From: Phascolarctos cinereus
Lineage: Eukaryota > Chordata > Mammalia > Diprotodontia > Phascolarctidae
Length of the DNA stretch: 64,000 nt
Direction: 5' to 3'
Assembly (NCBI RefSeq): GCF_002099425.1
Contig: NW_018344024.1
Location: forward strand, 7,692,001 to 7,756,000
Shown: in pieces, positions 46,455 through 57,949 of the stretch
Layout of the letters: the number at the start of each line of letters is the position of its first letter
Position numbering within the stretch: position 1 is the stretch's first letter
Notes under the pieces: generated by a model
Databases searched by the model: none
Told to the model about the DNA's origin: nothing
What the model saw: the letters and a program-made list of their open reading frames with translations, nothing else
Translations under genes and position numbers: made by a program

Positions 46455-47162
46455 AGAAGTCCACCCTCACCTTCTGTCTATCCTCTCAACGGATTTATCA
46501 TAGATTTCTATAGTGTTGATCAAATCAAACTTTTCTGTTCCGAAGACTTCAATGATTTCTCATTGGCTACTAGCTAAAATAAGAATTCCTTAGTGTGGTG
46601 TTTGAAATGCTCCACACTCAGACCTCATCCTATCTTTCCAACCTTATGTTACTCTTCTCTCCTTCAATGGTTTCTCAGTTCTGAAATTCTATCAATTTAT
46701 TATAATTAGTTGACTGGTAGTAATATGAATACTGTTACTATTAATAATATCATAATTTCCCACCTGGCTACTCTCCTGGACTTCATAATTGTTTCCAGAA
46801 GCTCATCTTTCTGCAAGATCACATCAACTATGACATTCACACTTCCTTAGTATTCTTTGCCCCTGAGGTTCCTTTCTCCCTCTAATTGATGGACATTACA
46901 GAGCTCTTCCTAGATCCTCCTTATAAGACATAGACTGAAGGTAGTCACCTTATCCTTTCCCAACTGGCTGTAGTACTTCATAATCCTCCCTAATGCTTTT
47001 CCCACTTCTCCCATTTCAGCTCCTTTGTGTGCTGTTTTTCCCCATTAGACTGTGAACTCCTTGAAGTCAGGGACTGTATTTTGCCTTTTTTTTTTTGGTA
47101 TCCCTAGCACTTAGCACAGTGCCTGGCACATAACATGTGCTTAATAAAATGTTGATTGACTG
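46455..47162 (+). mobile_element. L2 LINE 3' end, long copy
   Basis: Sense L2 over about 700 bases: ttctcattggctactagcta, tgctccacactcagacctca, then agactgtgaactccttgaag, tagcacttagcacagtgcct, gcttaataaaatgttgattg. Confidence 0.88.
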
Positions 47163-47176
47163 CCTAATAATAATAG

Positions 47177-47418
47177 CTAGCAGCTAGGTGACATAGTCGA
47201 TAGAGTGTAGGGCCTGGAGTCAGGAAGACTCATCTTCCTGAGTTCAAATCCAGCCTGAGACAACTGTGTGAGTCTGGGAAAATCACTTAACCCTATTTGC
47301 CTCAGTGTCCCCATCTGTAAAATAAGCTAGAGAAGGAAATGGCAAACTACTCTAGTATCTTTGCCAAGAAAACCCCAAATGGGATCACAAAGAGTCAATC
47401 ACAACTGAAAACAACAAT
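47177..47418 (+). mobile_element. tRNA-derived SINE, MAR1-like
   Basis: cagctaggtgacatagtcga, gttcctgagttcaaatccag-type head, gagaaggaaatggcaaacta, caaatgggatcacaaagagt, ending aactgaaaacaacaa. It sits in the tail region of the MIR that follows. Confidence 0.9.
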
Positions 47419-47660
47419 GGCAGTAGCAGCATTTGTACAATGCTTTAATGTTTGCAAAGTGCTTTGAATATATTATCTCATTTTTGTCCTTACCATATTC
47501 CAGAGAGTTACATGCTACTTTCACCTCCATTTTACAGATGAGGAAACTAAGACAGATAGTGGTTAAGTGACTTGCCCAGGGCCACACAGCTAGTAAGTAT
47601 CTCAGTTCTTCTTGACTCTAAGTCCATCATTCCCTCCATGGTACCACTTAGTTACTTCCC
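47419..47660 (-). mobile_element. MIR SINE
   Basis: Antisense MIR3-like: atgtttgcaaagtgctttga, cagatgaggaaactaagaca, gacttgcccagggccacaca, ttcttcttgactctaagtcc. Confidence 0.88.
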
Positions 47661-47669
47661 TAATAGTGC

Positions 47670-48030
47670 CTTATGTTTACGTAGTTCTTCACAGTTCATA
47701 AAAGACTTTTGTAAACATCACCTCATTTGGTCCTTACAAGTGTGAAGTGTCTTTTTAACTTATTCTTTACTTGTAAAAGAAAATACTCTTATGCAGCAGT
47801 AGGTCTGGAGTTAGCAGACCTGAGTTCAAATCTGGACACTTACTAGCTATTTGATAATGGGCAAATCTACTTAACCATTGCCTGCTTCAGTTTTCTCAAC
47901 TATAAAATGGGGATAATAATACCACCTACCTCCCATCGTTGCTGTGAGGATCAGATGAAATAATATTTAGAAAGCATTTAGCACAGTGTTCAGCACATAA
48001 TAACCACTTAATAAATTCTTGCTTCCTTTC
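47670..48030. mobile_element. Two abutting MIR fragments in opposite orientation
   Basis: Minus-strand MIR end at 47670-47755 (acatcacctcatttggtcct). Plus-strand MIR at 47780-48030 (agacctgagttcaaatctgg, aaatggggataataatacca, gttgctgtgaggatcagatg, agcacagtgttcagcacata). Confidence 0.78.
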
Positions 48031-48599
48031 CTTTCTTTCCTTCCATGGAGCACAGTCATAAATGGGCAAACAGTTGTCTTTCCCTCTCTTAGGATCCATT
48101 TGGAAAGGAATACCTTGCAAAAAGGCACCAACTGATTCTAATTCAGTAAATAAAGTCAGAAAAATCTCAAATGAAATTTTCTTCAGCATCGTATTTTTAG
48201 AAGTCATTTTTAATGTAATTTTTATTTTCTATTTTCTCCCCAGAAAAATCCCCTTCAAAAAGCAGAATTCACTTAAACCCCAATCTTTGATGTTCTAATT
48301 ATTGTAATTTATTATTTTTTTGCTATTGATTTTCCCTGTGCTTTCTTCTACAGTCTGTCTTAATCCCTCTTATGAATAATAGCATGTAGCAGCAAGATGA
48401 CTGGAGTTAGGCAAGTGGTCTACAACTGGGGAATAAGGTTTTTCTCCAAGTAAAATTAATAGCATGATAGGAAGAGGAACTTGTTGGTGTCCTGCTATTT
48501 CAAGAGAGTTCTATTCTGCTGTAGAGTTTCTTGTAGGACTGTGCTAAATTAGGATTACAAAAGGAAACCTAGGCCCCATCCAGTGACTTGTCCAAGGGT
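48031..48599. other. Unassigned stretch
   Basis: No named repeat apart from a possible MIR scrap just before the next SINE. Confidence 0.45.
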
Positions 48600-48862
48600 A
48601 GTTTGTTGTTTAGTTATTTTTCCAGTCTTGTCTGACTCTTCATGACCCCTTTTGGGCTTTTCTTGGCAAAGATACTGAAGTGGTTTTCCATTTCCTCCCC
48701 CAGCTCTTTTTACAGATGAAGAAACTAAGGCAAGCAGGGTTAAGTGACTTGCCCAGAATCAATGCTAGTAAATGTCTGAGGCCAGATTTAATCTCAAGAA
48801 GAGGCATCTTTCTGACTCCAGGCATGGCGCTCTGTGCACTATGGCACCACCTACCTGCCTCA
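48600..48862 (-). mobile_element. tRNA-derived SINE, MAR1-like
   Basis: Antisense: gtttgttgtttagttatttt, ttcatgacccc, tttcttggcaaagatactga, gaagtggttttccatttcct, then the tRNA-like head to caccacctacctgcc. Flanks tccaagggta and tccgagggca may be a decayed target-site duplication. Confidence 0.9.
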
Positions 48863-48989
48863 GTCCGAGGGCATTTTATCGCTGTGTTTTGCATTACTTG
48901 ATTATTCCCATTCCCTGAGATGTCCCTTATAACAAACTAAAACAGATGAGACCTCATCTGATAATACATGCAATATTTTATATCTGTAG

Positions 48990-49276
48990 CCCCTTACCAA
49001 CTCTCTATTTAAAAAATAAAAAAGAACAAATCTATTTTCTCTCTCTCCTACCACCAGCCCATTAAAAAAGAGAGATAAAAAAGAAAAAAAAACACATTTC
49101 TTCTAAGAAATAGGCATAGTGAAGCAAAACACATTTCCCCACTGTCTGTATACAAATATTCATGAATGATCATTACATTGATCATAGTTCTCAAAACTTT
49201 CAATGTTGTTTTATTTTTTTTTTTAGTGTTATCGTATACATTGTATTCCAGGTCCTGCTCATTTCATTGCTTGCTT
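48990..49276 (-). mobile_element. L1 LINE 3' UTR fragment
   Basis: Antisense L1 3' UTR: agtgaagcaaaacacatttc, cattacattgatcatagttc, atacattgtattccaggtcc. Confidence 0.65.
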
Positions 49277-49490
49277 TTGTTGTTCAGCCATATCTGACTC
49301 TTCATGACCCCATTTTGGGGTTTTCTTGGCAAAAATATTGGAGTGGTCTGCCATTTCCTTCTCCAGCTCATTTTTACAGTTAAGGAAACTGAGGTGAACA
49401 GGGTGAAGTGACTTGCTGGATTTGAACTCATGAAGATGAGTCTTCCTGATTCCTAGCCCAGGGCTCTGTCCATTGTACTATGTAGTTGCT
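49277..49490 (-). mobile_element. tRNA-derived SINE, MAR1-like
   Basis: Antisense: tgttgttcagccatatctga, cccattttggggttttcttg, tgccatttccttctccagct. A block of the core is missing before tggatttgaactcatgaag. Confidence 0.88.
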
Positions 49491-49645
49491 CATTTTACAG
49501 ATGAGGAAACTGAGGCAAACAAGTTTATATGACTTGCCCAAGATCATACATCTAGTAAGTATCTAAGGTGGGATTTGAGCTTACAAAGACGGGTCTTCCT
49601 GACTCCAGGTCCTGTACTCTATCTGCTTCGCTGCTTAGTTGCCTT
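49491..49645 (-). mobile_element. tRNA-derived SINE or MIR, head part
   Basis: Antisense: acagatgaggaaactgaggc, tgacttgcccaagatcatac, gggtcttcctgactccaggt, ttcgctgcttagttgcc. Confidence 0.78.
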
Positions 49646-49719
49646 TTCAGTTTATATAAATCCACATTTTCTATATATGTATGTCACTGGCCCCTGAATT
49701 TTCCTTTATGGAAGAAGTT

Positions 49720-49950
49720 GATAGATATGGATTTATGAAGACCCATATTCAAATCCTGCATCTGACATCAGTGATATTTCCATAAGAAAGCCAGTATTTT
49801 GTTTTTTTATCTGTAAAATGAAGAAAAATCTATAAAATAATTGGGTTGTGCCTGTCTTATTAGGGGTATTGTGATGCCCAAATAAGACAAAGCATGTAAA
49901 GCATTTTATAAAATTTAAAACACTATGTAAATGTCAATTGTTATAAAATG
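49720..49950 (+). mobile_element. MIR SINE
   Basis: Sense MIR: ccatattcaaatcctgcatc, tctgtaaaatgaag, ggtattgtgatgcccaaata, gtaaagcattttataaa, ending gtcaattgttat. Confidence 0.72.
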
Positions 49951-51114
49951 GATGTTTTTTCCAGTGTGGACATCAGGCTTGTCCATTTGTAAGCCTTCCA
50001 GGAAAATCCATACACATTTTGATATTGGTTTAAGTCAAGATCTCCTCCTCCCCCCTACATCCTACACTCTCTCTAACACAGATGAGACAAGGTAGAGACC
50101 TTTCCATTGATGAATTAAAAAAAATACAGCAGTTGCTTCATTCTTTTTTTTCACACAAACTACAAATATCACATAATTTTACTGGGATGTATTCCAGTTT
50201 GTAGCTCATGTGTTCTTATAATCAACTGGATATTTTTGAAAGAGCGACATAGTGCCAAACTCCACATTCTCATTTTCAGCTGTAAATTAAGAGCAAATAA
50301 CTGTAAACATAGTACTTGATTCATAAAAATAAACAACACATACATACTTGTGCTGCAGATGTTATATACTGGAGTGTGCCCTGAATTACTTCCAGCTAAA
50401 TAAAAAAGAGCAAAAGCAATAACTGCATAGAAAAATGGAGTTTGGGTTACACTGGAATGCACTCCATGTATAAATAAGATGAGAGCCTTGCTAAGTGGCC
50501 CTCTATAACCACAAACACCAAAAGGTGTCGATATCACTGTTTTTGAGCCTGTCAGCCAGTCACTGGCAACCTCCAGAAAGCTGACTGAAGAGATGATTTT
50601 CAGTGGTACAATGGACTATTACCTCCATCAGAGCCCTAGGCAGAATAGTAAAATAGATGAAGTTTGCCTTTGTTGACCTCCCACCTCCCTTTCTGTACCC
50701 TTTTCTCCCTAGGAGGTGACCCCACTTACCTGCCTCTCAGGAGTCCAATGCTTCCCTCTGGCCACCAAAAATCTCCCACTATAGCAACTTACCTGAATCT
50801 GTCATTCATAGAAATATACCTCGTACTACATACCAAAAAATTAGCTATCCACTTCTCACCTCAAAGTCGTATTCCCTAAAGCATTGCTGATTTTAGCTAC
50901 TGAGAAGAGATTTTGGTAAATTATTGACAGTGAAATATTAATGACTGACAGGTTTAAGTCTCCCAGAGGATACTTGTAGATTCTAAGAAGTGATTTTTTT
51001 TATTCAAATGAATTCTAATCATTGAAATGGACAAAGGAAGGTGTTATTTTTGTTCATAAGGCCACCTCTCATCTGAACAGACACCCGCACTTGAGGGCTC
51101 TATAATTCATTGTG
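49951..51114. other. Unassigned stretch
   Basis: About 1.1 kb without a named repeat. A minus-strand frame open over about 150 codons (about 50169-50620) has hydrophobic segments but no ATG start, no motif I know and no splice-site support. It is not called a gene. Confidence 0.45.
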
Positions 51115-51175
51115 TTTGTGTATACATACACATGCATACATACATGCATGCATGTATGCACACATATATATTTCT
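51115..51175. repeat. ATAC/TGCA simple repeat
   Basis: Imperfect ATAC and ATGC units. Confidence 0.8.
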
Positions 51176-52056
51176 TTCTCACAACTAGTCTATAGTTACA
51201 ACATATGACAGGCAATGCAGGACTACCTGAAGTTCCTGCTAGTTGGGTACCAGCCATCTTCCCATTTCAAACTGGTTCTATTCTTCTGAAGTGTTCATAG
51301 CTCCTGCTTCACATGCTGAATTTGTTTAAGATTTATTCTCCACCTACTTACAAAGTGACTAGAGGCAGGCAGCTTACACATTAAAGCACAGTGAGAGAGA
51401 AGCGATTTAAAGATAAAACAGAAGTGAGTCCATCTGAAGGAAGCATAAGGAGTAGGTGCTTTCAGAGGCTGGAGCTGAACACTTGGGCAATAAATTTAGT
51501 TCTGAGATTTCTGGAAGCACAGGCAAAAATGGTTGTTGCATTATTTTCCTTCTGACAGCATAATCCACCCCACTCCCCATCACTTGCCCCCTTCTTCACT
51601 TACATATACCTCTGGCCTCCCACCAATTCATATGTAGAGATAAATTCTTTCCTGGAACTAAATGTGAGCAGGAATTTATCACATGAATCCTATAAAAGGA
51701 TACTAAGGGGGTAATGAGGTCAATATCTTCAAACATGGCTTTACAAAAGATAGAGACTCTGTCTAGCCAGTCAGTTCTTGCATTGACTCTCTATGAAGGC
51801 AGAGGGCATAATGTTAAATCATAATTCAAAGAATGAAGACATTTTTGTGAGAGACTGATATAATGGGATCTGAGTACTTTCCTTTCTGATGGTCGTAATG
51901 TAGGGGTAGAACTTGGACAATCTAGATGGATGGATAGTTAACATGTCCATTAGACTGTCTCTTTCAAATATCAAATTCTTAAATTAGCTTTGGACAGCTG
52001 TAGGATCTTGTTCAATTCAAAATCACATCCTCTAACTAACAAGCACCTGTACCGCA

Positions 52057-52059
<3 letters not shown>
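51176..52059. other. Unassigned stretch
   Basis: No named repeat or coding pattern. Confidence 0.45.
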
Positions 52060-52093
<34 letters not shown>

Positions 52094-52165
52094 ATTGTAT
52101 GTACATATCTATCTATGTTTATCTATAGTATATGTGCATATATATACACATACTATATACATATT
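52060..52165. repeat. (TG)n then TATG/TA simple repeat
   Basis: About 16 TG units, then imperfect TATC and TATA units. Confidence 0.93.
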
Positions 52166-53254
52166 TGCTTAAAGTGAGAGCCATTACTTTTATCATGTCC
52201 CAATTTTGCATTTATTACTCCTCTATAACTTTCTACTGCTTCAAACCCCTACCTTTTCAAAAATTGGCTTACTTAGTCAAAAGAACTGGCTTTTAGGACA
52301 GGGAGAAGGGAAGAAGAAATAAGAGGGAAGAATAATTTTCATTATGCTAATAAAGAACAACACATTTTAGGATGAAGACTGCAGAAAAGAATTATAGTTT
52401 CTGGTTCAAACTAGCCCATATTCTAATAATTCCCGTCTTAGTACTAAAAGAGGTTCTCAAAAAATAAAGATTTCTTTTTCCCCTACTCTTCTTAAGGATT
52501 GTATAATATCATCCAATACTGTAAGTTTGTGCCTGGAATATGCTGTAAGGATATCTAAGGCAGCTGAGCGTGTGGGGTGGCTTTTTCTGAGGGAAATATG
52601 AGAATTCACATTTTCTGACAGACAGAGACTTGGCTTCCTGTCAGCTGGGGATGCACCTGGAGTCCTGGACCCTTGGAATTAGTCTAAATATTCAGGCTAG
52701 AAACTAAGCTATCTTCCACTAACACATAACTGAAGGTATGAATTTATAGGAAGGCTGAATTCTGTTGGATTTTAGAGAGGATGGTAGTTAACTGGCCTGC
52801 TAGCCTTTGACATGTCAAGGAAAGCACCACCATCTATGGGATTTTCACCACTTCAGTCTTTGGTAGCCATGCAACTTGAGAACAGGGGTTTGACTGGAGC
52901 TCTGGGATTTGTAGTTCAGAGAGACAACTTTTCAATCCTTTCCTTTCAACTCTGAGAATGATTTGGATTATTGCAATCTTTGAACTGGAAGGTAGACTTG
53001 AGGCACTCCTGGGAGTTTTGAAAAAGGACCCTCATGGTCTTTGAGGAGAAAGACTAAGAAGAAGGAATAGGGATGTGGTACCCCCAGCCCCACTAAGTTC
53101 TTAATGAGCTGAGCTTGAAAACATTGAAGGTAAATGTGAAACAACACACAGAATAAACTCAAAAGTGAAACTGGAAAGAGGGTAGGGATACGTGTGGTAG
53201 AGAGGGGAAAGACTGAAGTAGGCTATTGAAGGAAAGAGGAAAGAAGAAAAAAGA
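52166..53254. other. Unassigned stretch
   Basis: About 1.1 kb, partly purine-rich, with no repeat I can name and no open frame of note. Confidence 0.45.
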
Positions 53255-53495
53255 CACTTATTAAATACCTACTGTATGCCAAGAATTGTGCTAAGCACTT
53301 TATAAATATCTCATTTGATCATTACAACAGTCTTAAGATGTAGGTGCTATAATTATCCCCAATTTACAGTTGAAGAAACTAAGGCAGTCAGAAGTTCAGT
53401 GATTGAAACCAGTAACTGTCTGAGGCCAGAATAGAAATTGGGTCTTTCTGACTCCAGGTCTGGTGCTCTACCCTCTGTACCATTTAGCTGCCTAT
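53255..53495 (-). mobile_element. MIR/MIR3-type SINE
   Basis: Antisense: cttattaaatacctactgta, gtgctaagcactttataaat, gttgaagaaactaaggcagt, tttctgactccaggtctggt, accatttagctgcc. Confidence 0.88.
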
Positions 53496-53604
53496 GTGGG
53501 AATATCAGAACCTGCGACTGGGACCCGAGATACATATTGTATTCATATCTTCAAAGACTGAGGGAAGTTTCAGAAGGAAAACTCTGCTCTTTCTCAGCTA
53601 CTCT

Positions 53605-53925
53605 TCCCTATGTCTTTTCTCCACTCTCCATCTGCAATTGAGCCCGGTTTCAACTCCGTGGGAAAAAGATGCCCCTCCCAGGAAAGCTGATCACTTCTAG
53701 TCTCATCATCATGTACAGCTAACTCAAGCCTTGGATGCCACCTGCCTCAGCCTGCTCTCTACTCTTTTTGGAGGGCTGGGGATAGAGTACTAAACTCTTC
53801 TGAAGCTTTCCTTTATAGAAGACAGAAATTGTACTTCCAGCTCTACTCTCCACCTGCAGCTCAGCCTGGGTTCATCTGTGGAACAAGATGCCCCTCACTG
53901 CCACTGGATATACTCCAAAACTTCT
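53605..53925 (+). repeat. Local direct repeat of about 65 bp, period about 225
   Basis: ccactctccatctgcaattg ... aagatgcccctcccagg near 53617 resembles ctactctccacctgcagctc ... aagatgcccctcactgcc near 53842. Identity about 75% by eye. It may be part of an LTR-like repeat. Confidence 0.5.
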
Positions 53926-54299
53926 GCCTTTTCTTGCTTTCAAGCCCCCTTTACTGTGTTGTCTCCCCCCAGTAGACTGTAAACTACACATTGTGATATG
54001 TGTCATATATTTTTTTTTTCCCTGAGACTCTCCCATATGAGGCATCTCTGGAAAAGGACAATATTTTAGTCTCTTCAAGTGGCTAATGACCTATCCAGGA
54101 TTTGCTGAGCACCCTAAATGCTTAACTGGTGGTAGAGCATAAAGATACAGTTCTACCACAACTTCAGTTAATTAGCCAATCAACTAACAGAGTCAACTAG
54201 GTATTAAGGAAGTTTCTCTCTTTCTCTTCCCCCATTCCTCTATTGACAATATTATTACAGAGACTGAACCAGTAGCAGCACACAAATACTCCCATCTAG
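53926..54299. other. Unassigned stretch
   Basis: Has a gttgtctcccc ... agactgtaaac phrase like an L2 or LTR 3' part but is too short to assign. Confidence 0.4.
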
Positions 54300-54800
54300 G
54301 AGTAGAAGACACTCAAAAAAGATGATCTGAGGACAAATCCCATCAGGATCCAGAAAGATATCCATGTGATGGAAGCAGCATCAATGAGTGTGACCTCTCC
54401 CCAGAAAAAAAAAAAAGGAGTTGGCTATGCATTCTAGAAAGACATTTAATAAGTCTTGGAGCCACTTCGCTTAGGGATACACTTAGGGCCACTTCACAAG
54501 CTTCTACAAAGAGAGAAAAAGATTTCCAGTGACTAGGAGTTGTAACTTATCCCTCTGCCACATGTATATCCTATATATATGTACCTCACTACATTTATAC
54601 TTTGAATTTGAATCTATTTTCCCCAGGGACCTTTTGTGTGCAAAGTGAGAGTGTGCCACTGGATTGAGAAAAATGCTTTGTGTCAATTTTTCTTCCTTTC
54701 TGTCTGTCTCTGTCATATACATATGTGTATGTATATTAGTAAATACATTTTCTAAAATCTAATTGAGACTACTATTTGATAATTAATGGGAAGCAACCAG
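54300..54800 (+). mobile_element. LTR-like fossil repeat, second of two related copies
   Basis: Collinear with 45640-46110 over the stretch cttcacaagcttctacaaag ... gatttccagtgactaggagt and again at the end (gtaaatacattttctaaaat, gataattaatggg). Family unassigned. Old. Confidence 0.45.
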
Positions 54801-54824
54801 TAGGGAGGGGCTGGGGTTCAGAGC

Positions 54825-55090
54825 TTGTTAACAATAACAATAACTAATGTTTATATGGCATTTTAAGCTTTGTAAAATACTTTGCATATATTATCTCATA
54901 TGATCCTTGTAAGAAATCTGTTGGGGTAGGTGCTATTATTTCTACCATTTTACAGATAAGGAAACTGAGGCTGAGAAAGATTAAATGACTTGTCTTGGGT
55001 CACATAGCTACTGTGTGTCTGAGTCAGGATTTAAATGTCTTTCTGACTCTTAAGTCCTGCATTATATTGACTATATCACCTAGCTTTCTG
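54825..55090 (-). mobile_element. MIR/MIR3-type SINE, full length
   Basis: Tail aacaataacaataac, then atttatatggcattttaag-type 3' end, cagataaggaaactgaggct, gacttgtcttgggtcacata, ctttctgactcttaagtcct, ctatatcacctagct. Confidence 0.9.
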
Positions 55091-55423
55091 TAAGATCCAT
55101 AGCTCCTAAGGGTCAACCCCAGTAGTTAGCTGCTTTTAGTGGACCTAGACTGATAATTCCACTGAGATTTGGAAAAGTAGCCCCAGAGGGTTTCTATACT
55201 AATATAGAGGGGGGAAAAGCTCCACTTCTGACATAATTTATCAGCAAAATCCTACTTTTCAGTTCTCCTTGAAGCTTTAGGAACAATAAATAGGGAAACA
55301 TGACAAATAGTATATGATTTTGAGAAATGACCATTTTTTTTAGGATAGTGGGTCTGCTTTATTCAAGTACTAATAATTATCCTGAGAATGGCCTTGGAAA
55401 AAGCAACTTTTATTTTAGAATAT
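55091..55423. other. Unassigned stretch
   Basis: Nothing recognised. Confidence 0.45.
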
Positions 55424-55603
55424 GAGTTCTTTAAATTTTTCTATGTCATGGACCTCTTTGGTATTCTAGTGAAGCTTATAGACCCCTTTTCAGAATATGT
55501 TTTAAATGCCTAACACAAAATACATAGGATTATAAATGTAAATAATTATATTGAAATACAGTTATCAAAGTATTTTTTGAAATGAGTTTAGAAAACCCCT
55601 GTC
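55424..55603. mobile_element. hAT-like non-autonomous DNA transposon, second copy
   Basis: gagttctttaaatttttcta, tgtcatggacctctttggta, agaccccttttcagaatatg, attgaaatacagttatcaaa, gtttagaaaacccctg. Same order as 29089-29260. Confidence 0.68.
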
Positions 55604-56454
55604 TTAGAGGGTGGAAGCAAAGAGCAAAACTCATTTAGTTTCTTGCAAAAGTAATAAAGAAAAAAAAAACTATTGAATTTTTGATATGCAAATGTGTGAT
55701 TATAAATTGCTTAGCTTCAAAGAAAACCGTTAGCTTAACAGGCAAGCAAAAGGGGTTACCATAAACTATACTTAGTTCATTTTTCCTTCTGTTTAAGAAA
55801 GAAGTCTCTCTATATGGTGGTTGTATGTATAATTTCAATTTGCAATGAGTATTAAATACAAGGGATGGGCCCAACATTTAATCTCATTTTTAAAGGTAGT
55901 ACCCTGAGGTAGGTCAAGTCACAATAATGAAAATAAAGCACTGGCTAACAAAGAGGCCAACCAGGATCATTGGCACTCCTGTGAAAGTTGCTCTGTTGCC
56001 TCATCATGACGTAGAAGTGACTGGTTTATTGAAGGCCAATTGACTGTAGGCTCTGGCTATTTCTGCCAAGCTTTAGATATGGTCCTGGTGACAGACTATG
56101 CTTGCTAGTTAAGGACCAGATGCCAAAATATAAAGACTGACCCCATTTGTAGTTTTTTGGTCAAATATGAAACAAATAAATGTTTAAAAATAGCCCTTGA
56201 TCCTATCCAGCCCTTCTTCCACCTCTCCCAATGTCTTTGTAGTGATGGTAATGAAAAGAGAGAACAGAGTGATAAAAATCAAGGTTTTTAGTTTATAAAA
56301 ATTAATTTAACTGTTAGAACTCTGAAAGTGAGATTTTGTCTAAAAAAAAGCCATGGATTGAGTCTCATCATACTGATTTTCTTGCTATAAATGAAGCCAA
56401 AAGATATTAAAAAAACTTGCATTTAAATGGAAAAACAGTTCACAGTCTCTTCTG
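55604..56454. other. Unassigned stretch
   Basis: AT-rich. No named repeat or coding pattern. Confidence 0.45.
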
Positions 56455-56935
56455 AGCTGGTTAGGTGGCAAAAAGGATAGAGCGATGGCCTTGGAATCCA
56501 GGAAGACCTGAGTTCAAATAGTGCCTCAGACATTCAGTTAGCTATGTGACCCAAGGCAATTTAATTAATCTCTCTCAACCCCAATTTCTTCATTTGTAAA
56601 ATGAGGAGGTTGGAATAGATGGTATCTAAGGTCCCTTTCACAAGCTGCTAGATGGTGAAGTGGGTAGAGCACTAGGCCTGGAATCAGGAAGACCTGAGTT
56701 CAAATCCAGTCGTAGACATTTACTAAATATGTGACCTTGGGTAAGTCACTTAACCCTGTTTGCCTCCATTTCCTCATCTGTAAAATGAGCTGAAAAAGGA
56801 AATGGCAAATAACTCCAGTATCTTTGCCAATAAAACCCTAAATGGGGTCACAGAGTTAGGCGTGACTGAAACAACTGGACAACAATAAAGGTCCCTTTCA
56901 GCCAGAAATCTACAATCCTATAAGTGAATAAAGGT
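56455..56935 (+). mobile_element. MIR SINE (marsupial MIR/THER1 type), split by a SINE
   Basis: Head aaaaggatagagcgatggcc, gacctgagttcaaatagtgc, then gaggttggaatagatggtat and the insertion. The end resumes at 56888 (gccagaaatctacaatccta). The break falls inside the MIR phrase aaggtccctttca, which is duplicated by the insertion. Confidence 0.92.
56641..56887 (+). mobile_element. tRNA-derived SINE, MAR1-like, full length, inserted in MIR
   Basis: caagctgctagatggtgaag, gacctgagttcaaatccagt, tgaccttgggtaagtcactt, aaaaaggaaatggcaaataa, tggggtcacagagttaggcg, ending acaactggacaacaat. Flanked by the exact 13-bp duplication aaggtccctttca (56628-56640 and 56888-56900). Confidence 0.94.
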
Positions 56936-57179
56936 ATTATCAGAATTCATTTCATCGTGTGCTCAAAAGTGACAAGACACCATCTGGGTAATACTAATGC
57001 CTCTCAGTGTGTAATGCTTATCATAAGAATAAATAAAAAAACAAGCATGGTAATTAAATCTCATATGTTATTATCTTTTGCAGAGGATGAAAAAAGTGCA
57101 TATGAGGTTGAATGTCAGAGCAATAGAGCTAACTAAAAAAATAGAGAGGCTACTGCCATACTCTCAGGGACTACGGGGG

Positions 57180-57350
57180 TTGCTCACAACATTTCTTTGA
57201 GGCAGATCCTACAAATATTATTATTCCCACTTTACAGATGATGCAACTGAGAGGCTTAGCAAAAGTAACTTGCCCATGGTTACCTAGTTAGTAAGTTATG
57301 GAAACAAGATTTGAACCCAGGCCTTCATGATCACACATCCACTATGTCAC
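57180..57350 (-). mobile_element. MIR SINE
   Basis: Antisense: cccactttacagatgatgca, gtaacttgcccatggttacc, aagatttgaacccaggcctt. Confidence 0.85.
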
Positions 57351-57494
57351 TATAAATAAACATTTGAAGAATATAAGTTTCAAGAAAAGTATTACTATAA
57401 TTCTGGGTTGAATTTTGATAGGGAACTATGGTGGTGATATTTTAGACTGATTGTATTTCCAAATAACTACAAAAACACAGTGAATCTTGCAATT

Positions 57495-57690
57495 GGAAAG
57501 GGACCTTAGAGGACTTAGAACTGAAAGACACTTTAGAGGTCATCTAGTCCAACATCCTCATCTTACAGGTGAGGAAACTAAGGCCAGGGAAGCTAAGTAG
57601 TTTTCCCAGCATCATATGGACAGTCAATAGCAAGCCAGTATCTGAACCCAGCTCCTCTTGCTCCATCCAAATTCAGCACTACACCTTGCT
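57495..57690 (-). mobile_element. MIR SINE (marsupial MIR/THER1 type)
   Basis: Antisense: actttagaggtcatctagtc, caggtgaggaaactaaggcc, gtatctgaacccagctcctc. It is preceded by a second partial copy of the 'ggaaagggaccttagagg' end. Confidence 0.88.
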
Positions 57691-57830
57691 TCCTTATAAG
57701 TGGTTGTCCAGTCTGTAATGAAGATCTCTAGTGATGGGAAACTTACCATCTAATGAGTCAGCTCACCATATTTTTGAACAGTTCAAATTGTTAAGAAGTT
57801 TTTCCTCGCTCCCCAAATATTCAAGTGGAT
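57691..57830 (-). mobile_element. CR1/L3 LINE fragment
   Basis: Antisense CR1/L3: agtgatgggaaacttaccat, gttaagaagtttttcctcgc. Confidence 0.65.
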
Positions 57831-57949
57831 TCACGAGCTCATAAATTTGGGTGTTATCCTCAACAATGAAGAACAAAACACATCCATGTCTGCCCATCTT
57901 AGGTGACTCTTGCTTATGTCTTCCCATAAAGGGGAGGGGGGAGGGGAAG

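Noticed and set aside
50169-50620. Minus-strand frame open for about 150 codons with hydrophobic stretches
   Set aside because: No ATG start, no motif I recognise, no convincing splice sites or tail. The length is near what chance gives in this much AT-rich DNA. A protein search with a strong hit would change this.
45640-54800. A provirus bounded by the two LTR-like copies
   Set aside because: The copies are too different and nothing between them resembles retroviral genes; the interval is filled with ordinary LINEs, SINEs and unassigned DNA.
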